Source: Larkinella rosea
Lineage (GTDB): Bacteria > Bacteroidota > Bacteroidia > Cytophagales > Spirosomataceae
Length of the DNA stretch: 64,000 nt
Assembly: GCF_003858635.1 (NCBI RefSeq)
Contig: NZ_RQJO01000007.1
Coordinates: 311,941-375,940, forward strand
Direction of reading: 5' to 3'
Shown: positions 16,713 to 25,068 of the stretch, piece after piece
Layout of the letters: the number at the start of each line of letters is the position of its first letter
Numbering within the stretch: position 1 is the first letter of the stretch
Notes under the pieces: model-generated
Told to the model about the DNA's origin: nothing
Database searches by the model: none
Seen by the model: the letters and a program-made list of their open reading frames with translations, nothing else
Program-made: the position numbers and the translations under genes

Positions 16713-18269
16713 ATGAGAGAGAGATACGGTCGACTGTTCGCAACGTTGGCAATTCTGGGAATTTCTTTTCCGACGATGGGGCAATACCTGATGGGAATTG
16801 CTAACAGTAATTACGGCGGCACCCAATCCATTTATCGCCACCCGTCGGAAGTTGTCGATTCCCGTTACCGGGTTTATATAAATCTGGCAACCATCGATGC
16901 ATACGCATCCACCAATCAGGTTCGCTGGGTTGCGCCATTCCCGATTGTCAGCTACCTGAGCGGACAGGTTCCGGCGCAATACCGGAGCGAACGGGGCAAA
17001 AGCCTGGGTCGTACAGGATACCTGAAGGAGTTGCTCAACGGGCGAGACAAACGAATGTCGTTGGGGGGGGAGGTACGCGGTCCGTCGGCGCTCGTAACCC
17101 TGAACGACCGGTTTGGGGTAGCAGTTTCGTCGCGCATCCGGTCGGGCATTTCCTTTCGGAATATGTCGGAAGAAACCGCCCGCCTGTTGTTATACGGAAC
17201 TCAAATTGTTGAGCTACAACGTATTCTGAATGAAGGACAGCACGGATCGGCAAACGTCAATGGCTTTGCCGAACTGGCCGCAACCTTCGGGGCCGTGATT
17301 CTGGATAACGATGAAATGTTCTGGAAAGCGGGCGTGACGATCAAACGCGAAATCGGTTTATACAACACGCACATTCGGGTAGACGAAGGTACGCACCAGA
17401 TCATTCGTGATCCCACCGCTACCGGTTTTCAGGCCCTGCGTATTCAGAAATTCAACGGGGTGTACGGCTACACCAGTCAGGCGGCTTTCCAGCGAATCAA
17501 TCTGTCCCCGGGCTGGCTTTTTGGGAAACAATCCGCGGGCGGAGGCTGGGGCTTCGATCTTGGTATGACGTATGAATACCGCCCTAATATCCGCAAATAT
17601 ACGTACCGCGAAAACGGGGAAATTCGCCGGGATGCGTCCAAAAATAAATACCTCTACCGCATTTCGGCTTCGCTCGTCGATATTGGCGGGGTTCGGTTTA
17701 AGAACCCGGAAATGGTGAATCGGTACCAGGTGGCGGCCACCAATAAACTCATCACCAACACGACGTTTCAGGGCGCAAAATCCCCCGATGACATCAATGG
17801 CCGTGTGGTGAGTGTCCTGAATCTTCCGTTGATGGACCGAACCACTTCGTACCGCTCCGGTTTGCCTACGGCCCTGAATGTCAGCGCTGATTATCAGGTG
17901 AAACCGAATGTCTACGTCGGGGTTTTATGGACTCAGAATCTAATGCCAGCTACTTCTGTAGCGCTGATGACGCCTTCGATGCTGGCCGTTGTCCCGCGTT
18001 GGGAAACCCGTTGGGCCGAGGTTTCGATGCCCATTGCGTTGCAGGATAATTATTCGATGCCGACAATCGGTCTGGCGATGCGGGCCGGGCCGTTTTTTGC
18101 CGGAACCGATCACCTGGGCGGTTTAGCCAACATTGGAAATCCGCGCGGGGCCAATTTTTACGCCGGAGCAACGATTCCGCTGTTTCGCCGAGGACCCATC
18201 AACCCGAATGCCTGCTTCTTTCCTCCTCAGGAGGGCGGCTACTGGAAGCGGTTTGGCCGGAAACGGTAA
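16713..18269 (+). CDS. DUF5723-type outer membrane protein
   Basis: 518 residues. A signal peptide (RLFATLAILGISFPTMGQ) is followed by the typical opening YLMGIANSNYGGTQSIYRHPSEVVDSRYR and long alternating beta-strand stretches ending in aromatic residues. It fits a Bacteroidota outer membrane beta-barrel of the DUF5723 family, whose function is not known. The C-terminus ends in a basic KRFGRKR after a barrel-like segment (GANFYAGATIPLFRRGP). An uninterrupted run of eight G at 17063-17070 lies within the coding sequence. The gene diverges from the ATP-grasp gene; the 216-nt space between them (16497-16712) is AT-rich and contains TATATTTA at 16656-16663, a possible -7 element. No partner genes are evident. 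Confidence 0.85.
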   Translation: MRERYGRLFATLAILGISFPTMGQYLMGIANSNYGGTQSIYRHPSEVVDSRYRVYINLATIDAYASTNQVRWVAPFPIVSYLSGQVPAQYRSERGKSLGRTGYLKELLNGRDKRMSLGGEVRGPSALVTLNDRFGVAVSSRIRSGISFRNMSEETARLLLYGTQIVELQRILNEGQHGSANVNGFAELAATFGAVILDNDEMFWKAGVTIKREIGLYNTHIRVDEGTHQIIRDPTATGFQALRIQKFNGVYGYTSQAAFQRINLSPGWLFGKQSAGGGWGFDLGMTYEYRPNIRKYTYRENGEIRRDASKNKYLYRISASLVDIGGVRFKNPEMVNRYQVAATNKLITNTTFQGAKSPDDINGRVVSVLNLPLMDRTTSYRSGLPTALNVSADYQVKPNVYVGVLWTQNLMPATSVALMTPSMLAVVPRWETRWAEVSMPIALQDNYSMPTIGLAMRAGPFFAGTDHLGGLANIGNPRGANFYAGATIPLFRRGPINPNACFFPPQEGGYWKRFGRKR

Positions 18270-18291
18270 AACCGGTTTTTGAACGACTACC

Positions 18292-19857
18292 TTATTTCCG
18301 GAGTAAATACCGGTAAAAAAACGAATTCCGTTTTCCGACGTACTGGGCGGCATAATCCGCGTCGGCGTCAATTGCCATGTGGGGGCGCATTTGAGTCATG
18401 TCCGGTTCCCCGAAATTGGTCGTGGCATTGGCGATGGACCGTTCGATGGGTTGCGGAATGTGAATCGACCAGAGTTTATAGGCCACAACCCGCAGCGGCA
18501 CATACAAGCCCACGACAACCCATGCGGCAAATACCCAACCCGCAAACGAGCGTTTCGGGCTGCCAGACCACCTTACAAAACCGTTGGCCAGCGCGAGGTA
18601 ATAAATAAATTGAGCCGGAATCATGGCGCGGTTTTGAAAATCATTCCAGCGGCCCATGTAAATCAGGCTGATGAGTTGAATGGAAAGGGCCGCCCAGAAA
18701 ACCGCTTTTTCCCACGACTTATTCCCGTTGGTTTGGCGATTATACCAACGAAAAAGCAGAACGCCTACCCAGAACTGGGTTCCCCAGAAGAGAACGTAGA
18801 GAACCACATCCGCCGGTTTTTCAAACGCTTCAACAATAAAACCGGCATACGGAATGGGATAATGCGCCTGGTAAAATAAACCCATCAAACCCGCAAACAG
18901 CAAACCGGAAGTGAGGAAAACCGGTTGAAGCCAGCCTGATACCAAAAATACGTTTCGTTGCGTGACCAGCAACCACAAACTCAGCCCAATACTGACAAAC
19001 GGCGACCAGAGCAGGGTTGCCGCAATAACGAAAGCCAGCGCGACAGGAGCGTTTTTTTGCCGTTGCCAGAAGATCAGAAGGCCAACCGCAATCCAGCCAC
19101 CCAGCGTATGCTGCGGAACCGCCTGAAGCTGAACGACCAGGGGAGCCGGATCGATGCTTTGCGCCCAGTTGTGGTTGCTGAAAGCCAGCCGGGGTGTTTC
19201 GTAGCGGGTATACCCCGGAATGCGGTTTGTAAAAATGGCCGTGATCCAGGCCGGGACATTCCATTGAAAATCCGTCAGCAACGACCAGAAAAGCCGGACC
19301 GCCACTTCCAATCCGGACAGAAATGGCAAACAGACGGCAATCCAGACCCGGTATTTTTGACTCAATCGGGCGGCCCAGCCCAACGCCAGCCCAACGCCCA
19401 GTGTACCCCAGCCAAACGATACCCATTCGGCCGCTGGAAACGACAGATGGAACACTTTGGTCATCCCTGCTGTGGGGAGGTAATAGGCGAGATAGTAGCA
19501 CAAAAACGGATTATCAAAGCGGTCATTCCGGTAAACGACCGGCCACGGCCGCGTGATCAGATCGTAAAATACCAGATTGTGTTTGTCGTAATCGCCGTAT
19601 TGGGGCACGAAGGCACCGATGCCGCTCACCCACGCCCAGAACAGGGCGCCAAGCAACAGAATCAGCCACTCGCTTCGGGAAAAGGGCCCGGTAGAAACCG
19701 GTTCCGAAGCGGGCTGACGGACAAATTGCCAGACACCAAAACCGATTAGAACCGAAAGTGGAACCGCGATGAGGGGAATGACCCAGTAGTAAAGAAACAG
19801 ACAAACCGGCAGGTACAGGTAGCAGAGCGAAGCAAGCGTCAGCCGGTCGATTTTCAT
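18292..19857 (-). CDS. Polytopic membrane protein, GT-C-like topology
   Basis: 521 residues with about 11-13 hydrophobic segments spread over most of the chain, for example LCYLYLPVCLFLYYWVIPLI, WLILLLGALFWAWVSGIGAF and FYYLALANGF. The first large outside loop carries acidic residues (PQYGDYDKHNLVFYD) and is followed by NRFDNPFLCYYLAYYLP. This layout resembles GT-C glycosyltransferases that use lipid-linked sugars, in which the first periplasmic loop has an Asp/Glu pair. No family was recognised with certainty, so this is a topology-based guess. The C-terminus is a short soluble tail with YAAQYVGKRNSFFYRYL. It converges closely on the DUF5723 gene (22 nt) and diverges from the PadR gene. Confidence 0.75.
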   Translation of the reverse strand: MKIDRLTLASLCYLYLPVCLFLYYWVIPLIAVPLSVLIGFGVWQFVRQPASEPVSTGPFSRSEWLILLLGALFWAWVSGIGAFVPQYGDYDKHNLVFYDLITRPWPVVYRNDRFDNPFLCYYLAYYLPTAGMTKVFHLSFPAAEWVSFGWGTLGVGLALGWAARLSQKYRVWIAVCLPFLSGLEVAVRLFWSLLTDFQWNVPAWITAIFTNRIPGYTRYETPRLAFSNHNWAQSIDPAPLVVQLQAVPQHTLGGWIAVGLLIFWQRQKNAPVALAFVIAATLLWSPFVSIGLSLWLLVTQRNVFLVSGWLQPVFLTSGLLFAGLMGLFYQAHYPIPYAGFIVEAFEKPADVVLYVLFWGTQFWVGVLLFRWYNRQTNGNKSWEKAVFWAALSIQLISLIYMGRWNDFQNRAMIPAQFIYYLALANGFVRWSGSPKRSFAGWVFAAWVVVGLYVPLRVVAYKLWSIHIPQPIERSIANATTNFGEPDMTQMRPHMAIDADADYAAQYVGKRNSFFYRYLLRK

Positions 19858-20033
19858 GAAAAGAGAGACCGGTAGAAGGTCGTGCGGTGTTTGTCAGGTG
19901 TACCTACAAATGTAAAAAAGGCCGCGAGACTTTCGTCAGCCGGATTGAAAAATGCGGTTAATAATTTTTGACTTTTGAACCCGATCGGGTGCAATGCCAA
20001 TCAAGCTATTTTCCAAACTTTGCTAATCCGAAC

Positions 20034-20071
20034 TGTCCAGTTTAGTACATTTTTATGTCCGATTCTGGACA
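20034..20071 (+). promoter_or_regulatory. Twin palindromic operator, probably for the PadR regulator
   Basis: Site 1 (20034-20049) is TGTCC-AGTTTA-GTACA and site 2 (20056-20071) is TGTCC-GATTCT-GGACA. Site 2 is a perfect 5+5 palindrome; site 1 differs at one base. The centres are 22 bp apart, about two helical turns, so both face the same side. A -7-like TACATTTT lies between and across them, so a bound repressor would block the promoter. PadR proteins commonly repress their own operon; assignment to the PadR 130 nt downstream is inferred. Confidence 0.55.
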
Positions 20072-20094
20072 GCCATCCATTGTGTTCATTCCAG

Positions 20095-20129
20095 AAAACC
20101 GCCTTTTTGTTAAATGAAAGCGGTTTTTC
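20095..20129 (+). terminator. Terminator-like hairpin in the padR leader
   Basis: AAAACCGC at 20095-20102 pairs with GCGGTTTT at 20120-20127, with inner CTTT/AAAG pairing and a T-run after the stem. No annotated gene ends upstream of it. It could end a short untranslated transcript or work as an attenuator between the twin operator and padR. Confidence 0.55.
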
Positions 20130-20202
20130 TTCATTGGTCTGCTATTTGCTATGCAAAAGAGTAAGATAAATTTTCTGACACAACCGGTATCTCCATCACG
20201 AA

Positions 20203-20535
20203 ATGAAAGGCACACAATTGGGTGAATTTGAAGAATTGGTCCTGCTGACCATCGCGCTCCTTTTCGACGACGCTTACAGTGTGGCCGTCGTCGAAACCCT
20301 CGGTGAGAAGCTGGAACGGCCCATGAGCCTGGGCGCCGTTCACCGTACCATGCAGCGACTCGAAGAAAAGGGGATGGTCAGCTCCCGGTTTGGCCATGCC
20401 ACCGCCGAACGGGGTGGGCGGAGCAAGCGACTCTTTACCGTTACCCTGGCCGGGGAACAGGCTTTGCAGGAAATGCGCCGGATTCGGAATGAGTTGTGGG
20501 CGGGTATTCCGAAAACCGCCTGGTCGGGCTTGTAA
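20203..20535 (+). CDS. PadR family transcriptional regulator
   Basis: 110 residues, the short form of PadR with only the winged-helix domain. The sequence starts MKGTQLGEFEELVLLTIALL, a typical PadR start; the recognition region is LGAVHRTMQRLEEKGMVSSR, followed by the wing GRSKRLFTVTLAGEQAL. The C-terminal dimerisation helix is brief. It is immediately upstream of an FtsX-type permease gene on the same strand, the standard Bacteroidota and Acidobacteriota pairing, and most likely represses that operon. A twin palindrome at 20034-20071 is the candidate operator. The ligand is unknown. Confidence 0.93.
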   Translation: MKGTQLGEFEELVLLTIALLFDDAYSVAVVETLGEKLERPMSLGAVHRTMQRLEEKGMVSSRFGHATAERGGRSKRLFTVTLAGEQALQEMRRIRNELWAGIPKTAWSGL

Positions 20536-20537
20536 TT

Positions 20538-20626
20538 AATGAACAATGAATAATTAACAATGAATAGTTTTCGTGACTTCAAATGATTGATTATCAGCCT
20601 GATTTGTTCATTTTTAATTGTTCATT
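20538..20626. repeat. AT-rich AATGAACAAT inverted repeat, copy 3
   Basis: AATGAACAAT at 20538-20547 has its perfect complement at 20617-20626, with looser pairing of the neighbouring AATAATTAACAATGAA and TTGTTCATTTTTAATTG words. It separates padR from the permease gene and overlaps the region of a weak upstream open frame of the latter. Confidence 0.65.
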
Positions 20627-20643
20627 CCAACGCATTCTTCATC

Positions 20644-23280
20644 ATGAAAAATAAACCGCCCCGCTGGGCCGAATGGCTGGTGGAACGTCTTACGGCCCCT
20701 TACCAGCGCGATGAAATTCTGGGCGATCTGTCCGAACTGTTTCAGAAACGCGGGTTTCGCTACGGCTATTCGAAGGCCCGGTTATTCTACTTGCTGGATG
20801 TCCTGTTGCTCATGCATCCCCGGCTCTGGCGTAGTAAATCCCGTTCCCTTGCATATGCCAATTATCCCCAACTGACCCATTACCAACACCCATCCCCGCT
20901 CGTTATGTTAAGCAATTATTTCAAAATCGCCCTGCGAAAACTCCATCGCAACAAAGCGTACGCCCTGATCAACGTCGTCAGTCTGGGGCTCGGCATTGCC
21001 TGCGCCATTCTGATTTTTACGCTGGTAAAATACCACCTGAGCTTCGATACGTTCCATGCTGACAAGGACCGGATTTTCCGGGTATATACGGAACTGCACG
21101 ACAACAAGACGCGCTATAATCCGGGCGTTCCGAACCCGATGGGTGATGCGCTCCGGCAGGGGTTTACGGCCTTCGAAAAAGTGGGCCGGATTGCCTTTCT
21201 GGAGAAAAGAGTAGTGGAGGTATCACCGAACAAAAAGTTTACGGAGGATATCGCGTTTGCTGATCCGGAATTTCTGGAAATCGCCCATTTCCCGTTGGAA
21301 CAGGGGAATCCAAAAACCGCCCTGCTGGAGCGAAATACGGCTCTGATTACGGATCGGGTTGCTAAAAAATACTTCGGAACCGACGACCCGATCGGCAAGA
21401 TTGTTCACATCGATGATTCGCTGGTGGTCCGAATTACGGGTATTCTGCGGAATCTTCCGGCCAATACGGACATTCGCCCGGAAATGTACATTCCGTTCGG
21501 CAATTTGAAAGACCACACGCCCTGGATGGTGGAAAAAGACTGGTGGTTCAGCGTCAGTGACGATATGCAGTGCTATGTTCGGCTCAAACCGGGCGTGACG
21601 GCAGCTGCGGTCGACAACACGGTTCTTCCGGCGGTTTCGAGTAAATACTACGACGAAAAAATGGCGAAGTATTTCCGGTTTAAGCTCCAGCCCCTTGCTG
21701 ACGTTCATTTCAATCCGAACCTGAAAGGCTACACGGAGAAAAAGAACCTGTGGGCGTTTGGGCTGATCGGCCTGTTTCTCATCATCACAACCTGCGTTAA
21801 TTTTGTCAATCTGTCCACCGCTCAGGCACTTGGGCGTTCGAAAGAAATTGGTGTCCGGAAAGTAATGGGAAGCCAGCGGGGGGCACTCTTCTGGCAGTTC
21901 ATGACCGAAACCGCTCTGATAACCGGCATGGCTACGCTGGTCGCATTCGGGTTGGCGTACCTTGCTTTACCGGTTGTCAACCAACTGTTCGAAATCAACC
22001 TGACGCTCAATCCGTTTAACGACGTATACCTGATCACGTTTTTACCGGTTTTGCTGCTGCTTGTCATCTTCATTTCGGGTTCCTATCCCGGTCTGATTCT
22101 GGCTCGCTTTCAGCCGGTTATGGCGCTGAAGGGCAAGCTGTCACAACGCCAGTTAGGCGGTTTTTCGCTGCGGAAAGGCCTGGTTGTCACGCAGTTTGCC
22201 ATTTCACAATTGCTCATCATCGGTACGCTGGTGATTGCCAGTCAACTCCGGTATTCGCAGCAGGCGGATATGGGTTTTGAAAAAGATGCCGTGGTGATGC
22301 TGCCAATTCCCGACAACAAAAAGTCGAAGATAAACACCCTGAGTGCGCAGTTTTCTGAATTGCCGGGCGTGGAAAGCAGTACGTTTTTTGATACCGCACC
22401 CGCTGCGGAGGACGTAGGAAACACCGGCATTCAGTTTGATTCGCGAACCGAGTCCGAGAAGTTTTCCATTTCAATCAAAGCCGCCGACGACCGGTTTGTG
22501 CCCACGTTTGAGATTCCCATGGTGGCGGGTCGGAACCTGAATCCGTCGGATACGATCCGGGAATACATCGTGAATGAATCCGCCGTGAAAGCGCTGCAAT
22601 TAAAGTCCAATCAGGACGTATTGGGAAAACGGGCGGTGATCAACGGGCGGCCGGGCACCATCGTTGGCGTGATGAAAGATTTCCATTACCGGTCTTTTCA
22701 CCTCGGTATCGAACCGCTGTGCATCACCACCCGGAGCGAAAATTACATGAATTGCGCGGTGAAGGTCAACCTGGGCAACCTGCCCGCCACCCTCGCCGGG
22801 CTGGAAAAAAGCTGGTCGGCCCTGTATCCGTCGTCTATTTTCACGTATCAGTTTCTGGATGAGGAAATTGAGCGGTTTTACAAACTCGACACGATGATGC
22901 TGCGGCTGATTCAGGCATTTGCCGGCATCGCCATTTTCATCGGTTGTCTGGGACTGTACGGCCTGATTGCGTTTATGGCGGAGCAGAAAACCAAGGAAAT
23001 CGGCGTTCGCAAGGTGTTGGGGGCTAGTGTTCCGAGTATTCTGTGGCTGTTCTGCAAGGAGTTTGTCCGGCTGCTGCTGATCGCCTTCGTGCTGGCGGCT
23101 CCGCTGGCGTGGTGGGTCATGAACGGCTGGCTGAACAATTTCGTGTACCGAATCGAACTGGGTGCCGGAATTTTTGCCCTCGCCATTGTAATCACTGTCG
23201 GTATTGCAGCTTTGACGGTTGGGTATCGATCGATGAAAGCCGCACTGGTGAATCCGATCAAATCACTCCGTTCGGAATAA
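20644..23280 (+). CDS. FtsX/MacB-type ABC permease with permease-prefix domain
   Basis: 878 residues from the ATG at 20644. The frame is open to 20587, but the upstream part runs through an AT-rich repeat, and MKNKPPRWAEWLVERLTAPY is the usual start of PadR-linked permeases. The N-terminal prefix domain (about 1-70) contains EILGDLSELFQKRG. The chain then has two MacB periplasmic core plus FtsX units. The first FtsX unit contains SKEIGVRKVMGSQRG, and the second near the end has TKEIGVRKVLGASVPS. About eight membrane helices are expected. No ATPase gene is adjacent, so it may use an ATPase encoded elsewhere. Such permeases probably export or transduce force to a lipoprotein or antibiotic-like substrate; the actual substrate is unknown. 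It is likely co-transcribed with padR. Confidence 0.92.
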   Translation: MKNKPPRWAEWLVERLTAPYQRDEILGDLSELFQKRGFRYGYSKARLFYLLDVLLLMHPRLWRSKSRSLAYANYPQLTHYQHPSPLVMLSNYFKIALRKLHRNKAYALINVVSLGLGIACAILIFTLVKYHLSFDTFHADKDRIFRVYTELHDNKTRYNPGVPNPMGDALRQGFTAFEKVGRIAFLEKRVVEVSPNKKFTEDIAFADPEFLEIAHFPLEQGNPKTALLERNTALITDRVAKKYFGTDDPIGKIVHIDDSLVVRITGILRNLPANTDIRPEMYIPFGNLKDHTPWMVEKDWWFSVSDDMQCYVRLKPGVTAAAVDNTVLPAVSSKYYDEKMAKYFRFKLQPLADVHFNPNLKGYTEKKNLWAFGLIGLFLIITTCVNFVNLSTAQALGRSKEIGVRKVMGSQRGALFWQFMTETALITGMATLVAFGLAYLALPVVNQLFEINLTLNPFNDVYLITFLPVLLLLVIFISGSYPGLILARFQPVMALKGKLSQRQLGGFSLRKGLVVTQFAISQLLIIGTLVIASQLRYSQQADMGFEKDAVVMLPIPDNKKSKINTLSAQFSELPGVESSTFFDTAPAAEDVGNTGIQFDSRTESEKFSISIKAADDRFVPTFEIPMVAGRNLNPSDTIREYIVNESAVKALQLKSNQDVLGKRAVINGRPGTIVGVMKDFHYRSFHLGIEPLCITTRSENYMNCAVKVNLGNLPATLAGLEKSWSALYPSSIFTYQFLDEEIERFYKLDTMMLRLIQAFAGIAIFIGCLGLYGLIAFMAEQKTKEIGVRKVLGASVPSILWLFCKEFVRLLLIAFVLAAPLAWWVMNGWLNNFVYRIELGAGIFALAIVITVGIAALTVGYRSMKAALVNPIKSLRSE

Positions 23281-23284
23281 AGGC

Positions 23285-23326
23285 AAAACCGCCTGCTCCA
23301 ACTAGGCAGTGGAACAGGCGGTTTTT
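23285..23326 (+). terminator. Terminator of the padR-permease operon
   Basis: AAAACCGCCTG pairs with CAGGCGGTTTT around a loop of about 20 nt, followed by a T-run. It begins a few bases after the permease stop codon. Confidence 0.88.
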
Positions 23327-23413
23327 CTGAATGAACCGGAAAGATCGCGCGACGTATCGCCCGGTTTATTTTGCCGACCCGGGTATTTTGGCGATTTACC
23401 TATATTCGGTTAA

Positions 23414-23991
23414 ATGACAATAACCATGCTCCAAACCACTGCTCCGGTATTTCCTCAGACGTTCGATGAATTCCTGAACTGGGAACCCGTCGATGGGTAT
23501 AAATATGAATGGAACGATGGGGAGATTATTCGATTTTCTGGAATGAAGAAAAGGCAATATTATATTTATGATGTATTGAACAGCCTTTTTATCGAGAAAG
23601 CTATCATAAAATCGGAACATTCATGGCTGAACCTGACGTCATGTTAACTGCCCTTCAAATGCGTCGACCGGATATTGCTTATTTTACAAAAAAGCAGGGG
23701 CGGCAGGGAGAAGACGTTATTCCGGCTTTCGTTGTCCAGGTTCTTTCCGAAACGGATCAGGCTTATCGGATTGAAGAGAAAATTGTTGAGTACTTCAAAG
23801 CGGGTGTGCAGGTAGTCTGGAACATCTTTCCGGATGCCGCAGTCGTTTACGTGTATACATCCCGCAAACAGGTTACCATTTGTCTGGAAGAAGATGTTTG
23901 TTCTGCCGCACCGGTTCTTCCCGATTTTTCAATCCGGGTCAATGATCTTTTTGCTCCAACCGACGGAGAAAATCCCGCACCAATCGCCTAA
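23414..23991 (+). pseudogene. Uma2-family (DUF820) nuclease-like gene with a one-base frameshift
   Basis: Two overlapping frames together encode one Uma2-like protein. The first (23414-23647) reads from TFDEFLNWEPVDGYKYEWND to VLNSLFIEKA and then goes out of register. The second (to 23991) resumes with FMAEPDVMLTALQMRRPDIA and VQVLSETDQAYRIEEKIVEY, containing the conserved PDxxLV-like and E...K positions of the family. Restoring one G at about 23600 (AAAG to AAAGG) would give EKGYHKIGTFMAEPDVML in a single frame. The family has a restriction-endonuclease-like fold of unknown biological role. As sequenced, the gene is broken. A base-calling error in this spot would also explain it. It lies between the permease operon and a convergent Tat-exported protein. 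Confidence 0.85.
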
Positions 23992-24000
23992 ATCAGCGGT

Positions 24001-25056
24001 TTATGCCCGAAACGCGTGGGCGGTTTTGATCGCCATCTGCAAATTCTGCATGGGAATGTCGGTGCGGACGGTGCAATTCGCACCTAAAACAACCTGAGCG
24101 GGCGCATCTTTCAACACCAGTTCCACTGCTTTTTTGACCTCTGCCGGAGTGCCGGAGGACAGTACGCCGTGCCGGTCGATGCCGCCCATCACCGGCCGTT
24201 TGAAAACCTCGGCAGCCTGGCTCAGCGACAGCGGTTTTCCTTCGGCCGCAAGCGGCACGTTCACAATCTGCCCGGGATAATCGGAAAACCGGGAGCCAAA
24301 TTCGGCGTAGTCGCCTTCGTAATCGCAAACGTGCAGAATATTGAAAGAAGTCAGTTGCGCCACTTCCTTCTGAATCAGCATATCGTAACTTTTGATGACC
24401 CGATTGAATAGCGCCCGATCGGCCACGGCACTGGCTTCCCCGCCCTGCGAGCAGGTGTAAAAACCGTCGACTCCGGCGCGAACGGCGGCCCGGACGTAAT
24501 TCATCACTGACAGCGTCACATTCTCCATGCCCCGGCTGACCGCTTCGGGATCTTCCTGCACGTGCTTCAACAACAGCTCTTTCGGAACCGCCTGCTTGGC
24601 CATCTGGTAGGGCGAATACATTGTCGGCAGGATCAGGGCTTCCGCTTTGGCCGCCTTGATCAGGCCCTTGATGATGTATAAACTGGGCTCGAAAAAGGAT
24701 TCTTTCAAAACCGGTATTCTGGCCCAGTCAGCAGCGGATTTTACCTCGGTGGCTTTGGGGTAACTCTGCTCGAACTGAATTTTCACGAAATCCATGTCCG
24801 TGGCCTGAAAATAATCCAGATGGGCTTTAATGGCGGCATCGCCAGTTCGCTGTTCAGCCGGGAAATGCAGGAAAAAACCGGCCGGAATGTAGTTCGCCGA
24901 GCCGGTTTTTTCCAGAACCTGCCTCATCCGATCACGCTTCGATTTGGCGGGTGCGTTGATTCGGGGAGCCGCAACGCTTTTCGAAAGCGTGCTAATCGTG
25001 GCGGCAGCCAGCGCAGAAGCTCCGATGAATTCACGCCGATTGATTGATTTTCCCAT
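24001..25056 (-). CDS. Uroporphyrinogen decarboxylase-family protein with Tat signal
   Basis: 351 residues. A twin-arginine signal opens the protein (INRREFIGASALAAATIS, cleavage after KSVAAP), so the folded protein is exported to the periplasm. The rest resembles the URO-D/methyltransferase TIM barrel, with YFQATDMDFVKIQFEQSYP near the start of the domain, GVDGFYTCSQGGEAS, HVCDYEGDYAEF, PVMGGIDRHGVL and GANCTVRTDIP. Haem synthesis URO-D is cytoplasmic and lacks a Tat signal, so this is not hemE. The periplasmic location points to a sugar- or corrinoid-related role that cannot be settled from sequence. It lies 12 nt downstream of hslU on the same strand and converges with the Uma2 pseudogene. 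Confidence 0.85.
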   Translation of the reverse strand: MGKSINRREFIGASALAAATISTLSKSVAAPRINAPAKSKRDRMRQVLEKTGSANYIPAGFFLHFPAEQRTGDAAIKAHLDYFQATDMDFVKIQFEQSYPKATEVKSAADWARIPVLKESFFEPSLYIIKGLIKAAKAEALILPTMYSPYQMAKQAVPKELLLKHVQEDPEAVSRGMENVTLSVMNYVRAAVRAGVDGFYTCSQGGEASAVADRALFNRVIKSYDMLIQKEVAQLTSFNILHVCDYEGDYAEFGSRFSDYPGQIVNVPLAAEGKPLSLSQAAEVFKRPVMGGIDRHGVLSSGTPAEVKKAVELVLKDAPAQVVLGANCTVRTDIPMQNLQMAIKTAHAFRA

Positions 25057-25068
25057 TTCCGTGGGTAC

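Larger units (their letters stand above)
19858..20202. promoter_or_regulatory. 345-nt divergent control region upstream of padR
   Basis: This gene-free stretch separates the membrane protein gene (minus) from padR (plus). The visible content is a pair of TGTCC-N6-GKACA inverted repeats at 20034-20049 and 20056-20071, a TACATTTT -7-like element between them (20046-20053) with TTTG at 20019-20022, and a terminator-like hairpin at 20095-20129. A 64-codon frame at 19975-20169 runs through these elements and is not considered a gene. Nothing recognisable is seen in 19858-20018. Confidence 0.6.

Noticed and set aside
19975-20169. A 64-codon frame in the padR control region
   Set aside because: It runs through the twin operator and the hairpin, has an unusual Cys/Leu/Phe-rich composition and no family likeness.
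24001-25056. Assignment of the Tat-exported protein as haem-pathway hemE
   Set aside because: It carries a Tat signal and lacks the expected N-terminal hemE context, so only family membership is claimed.
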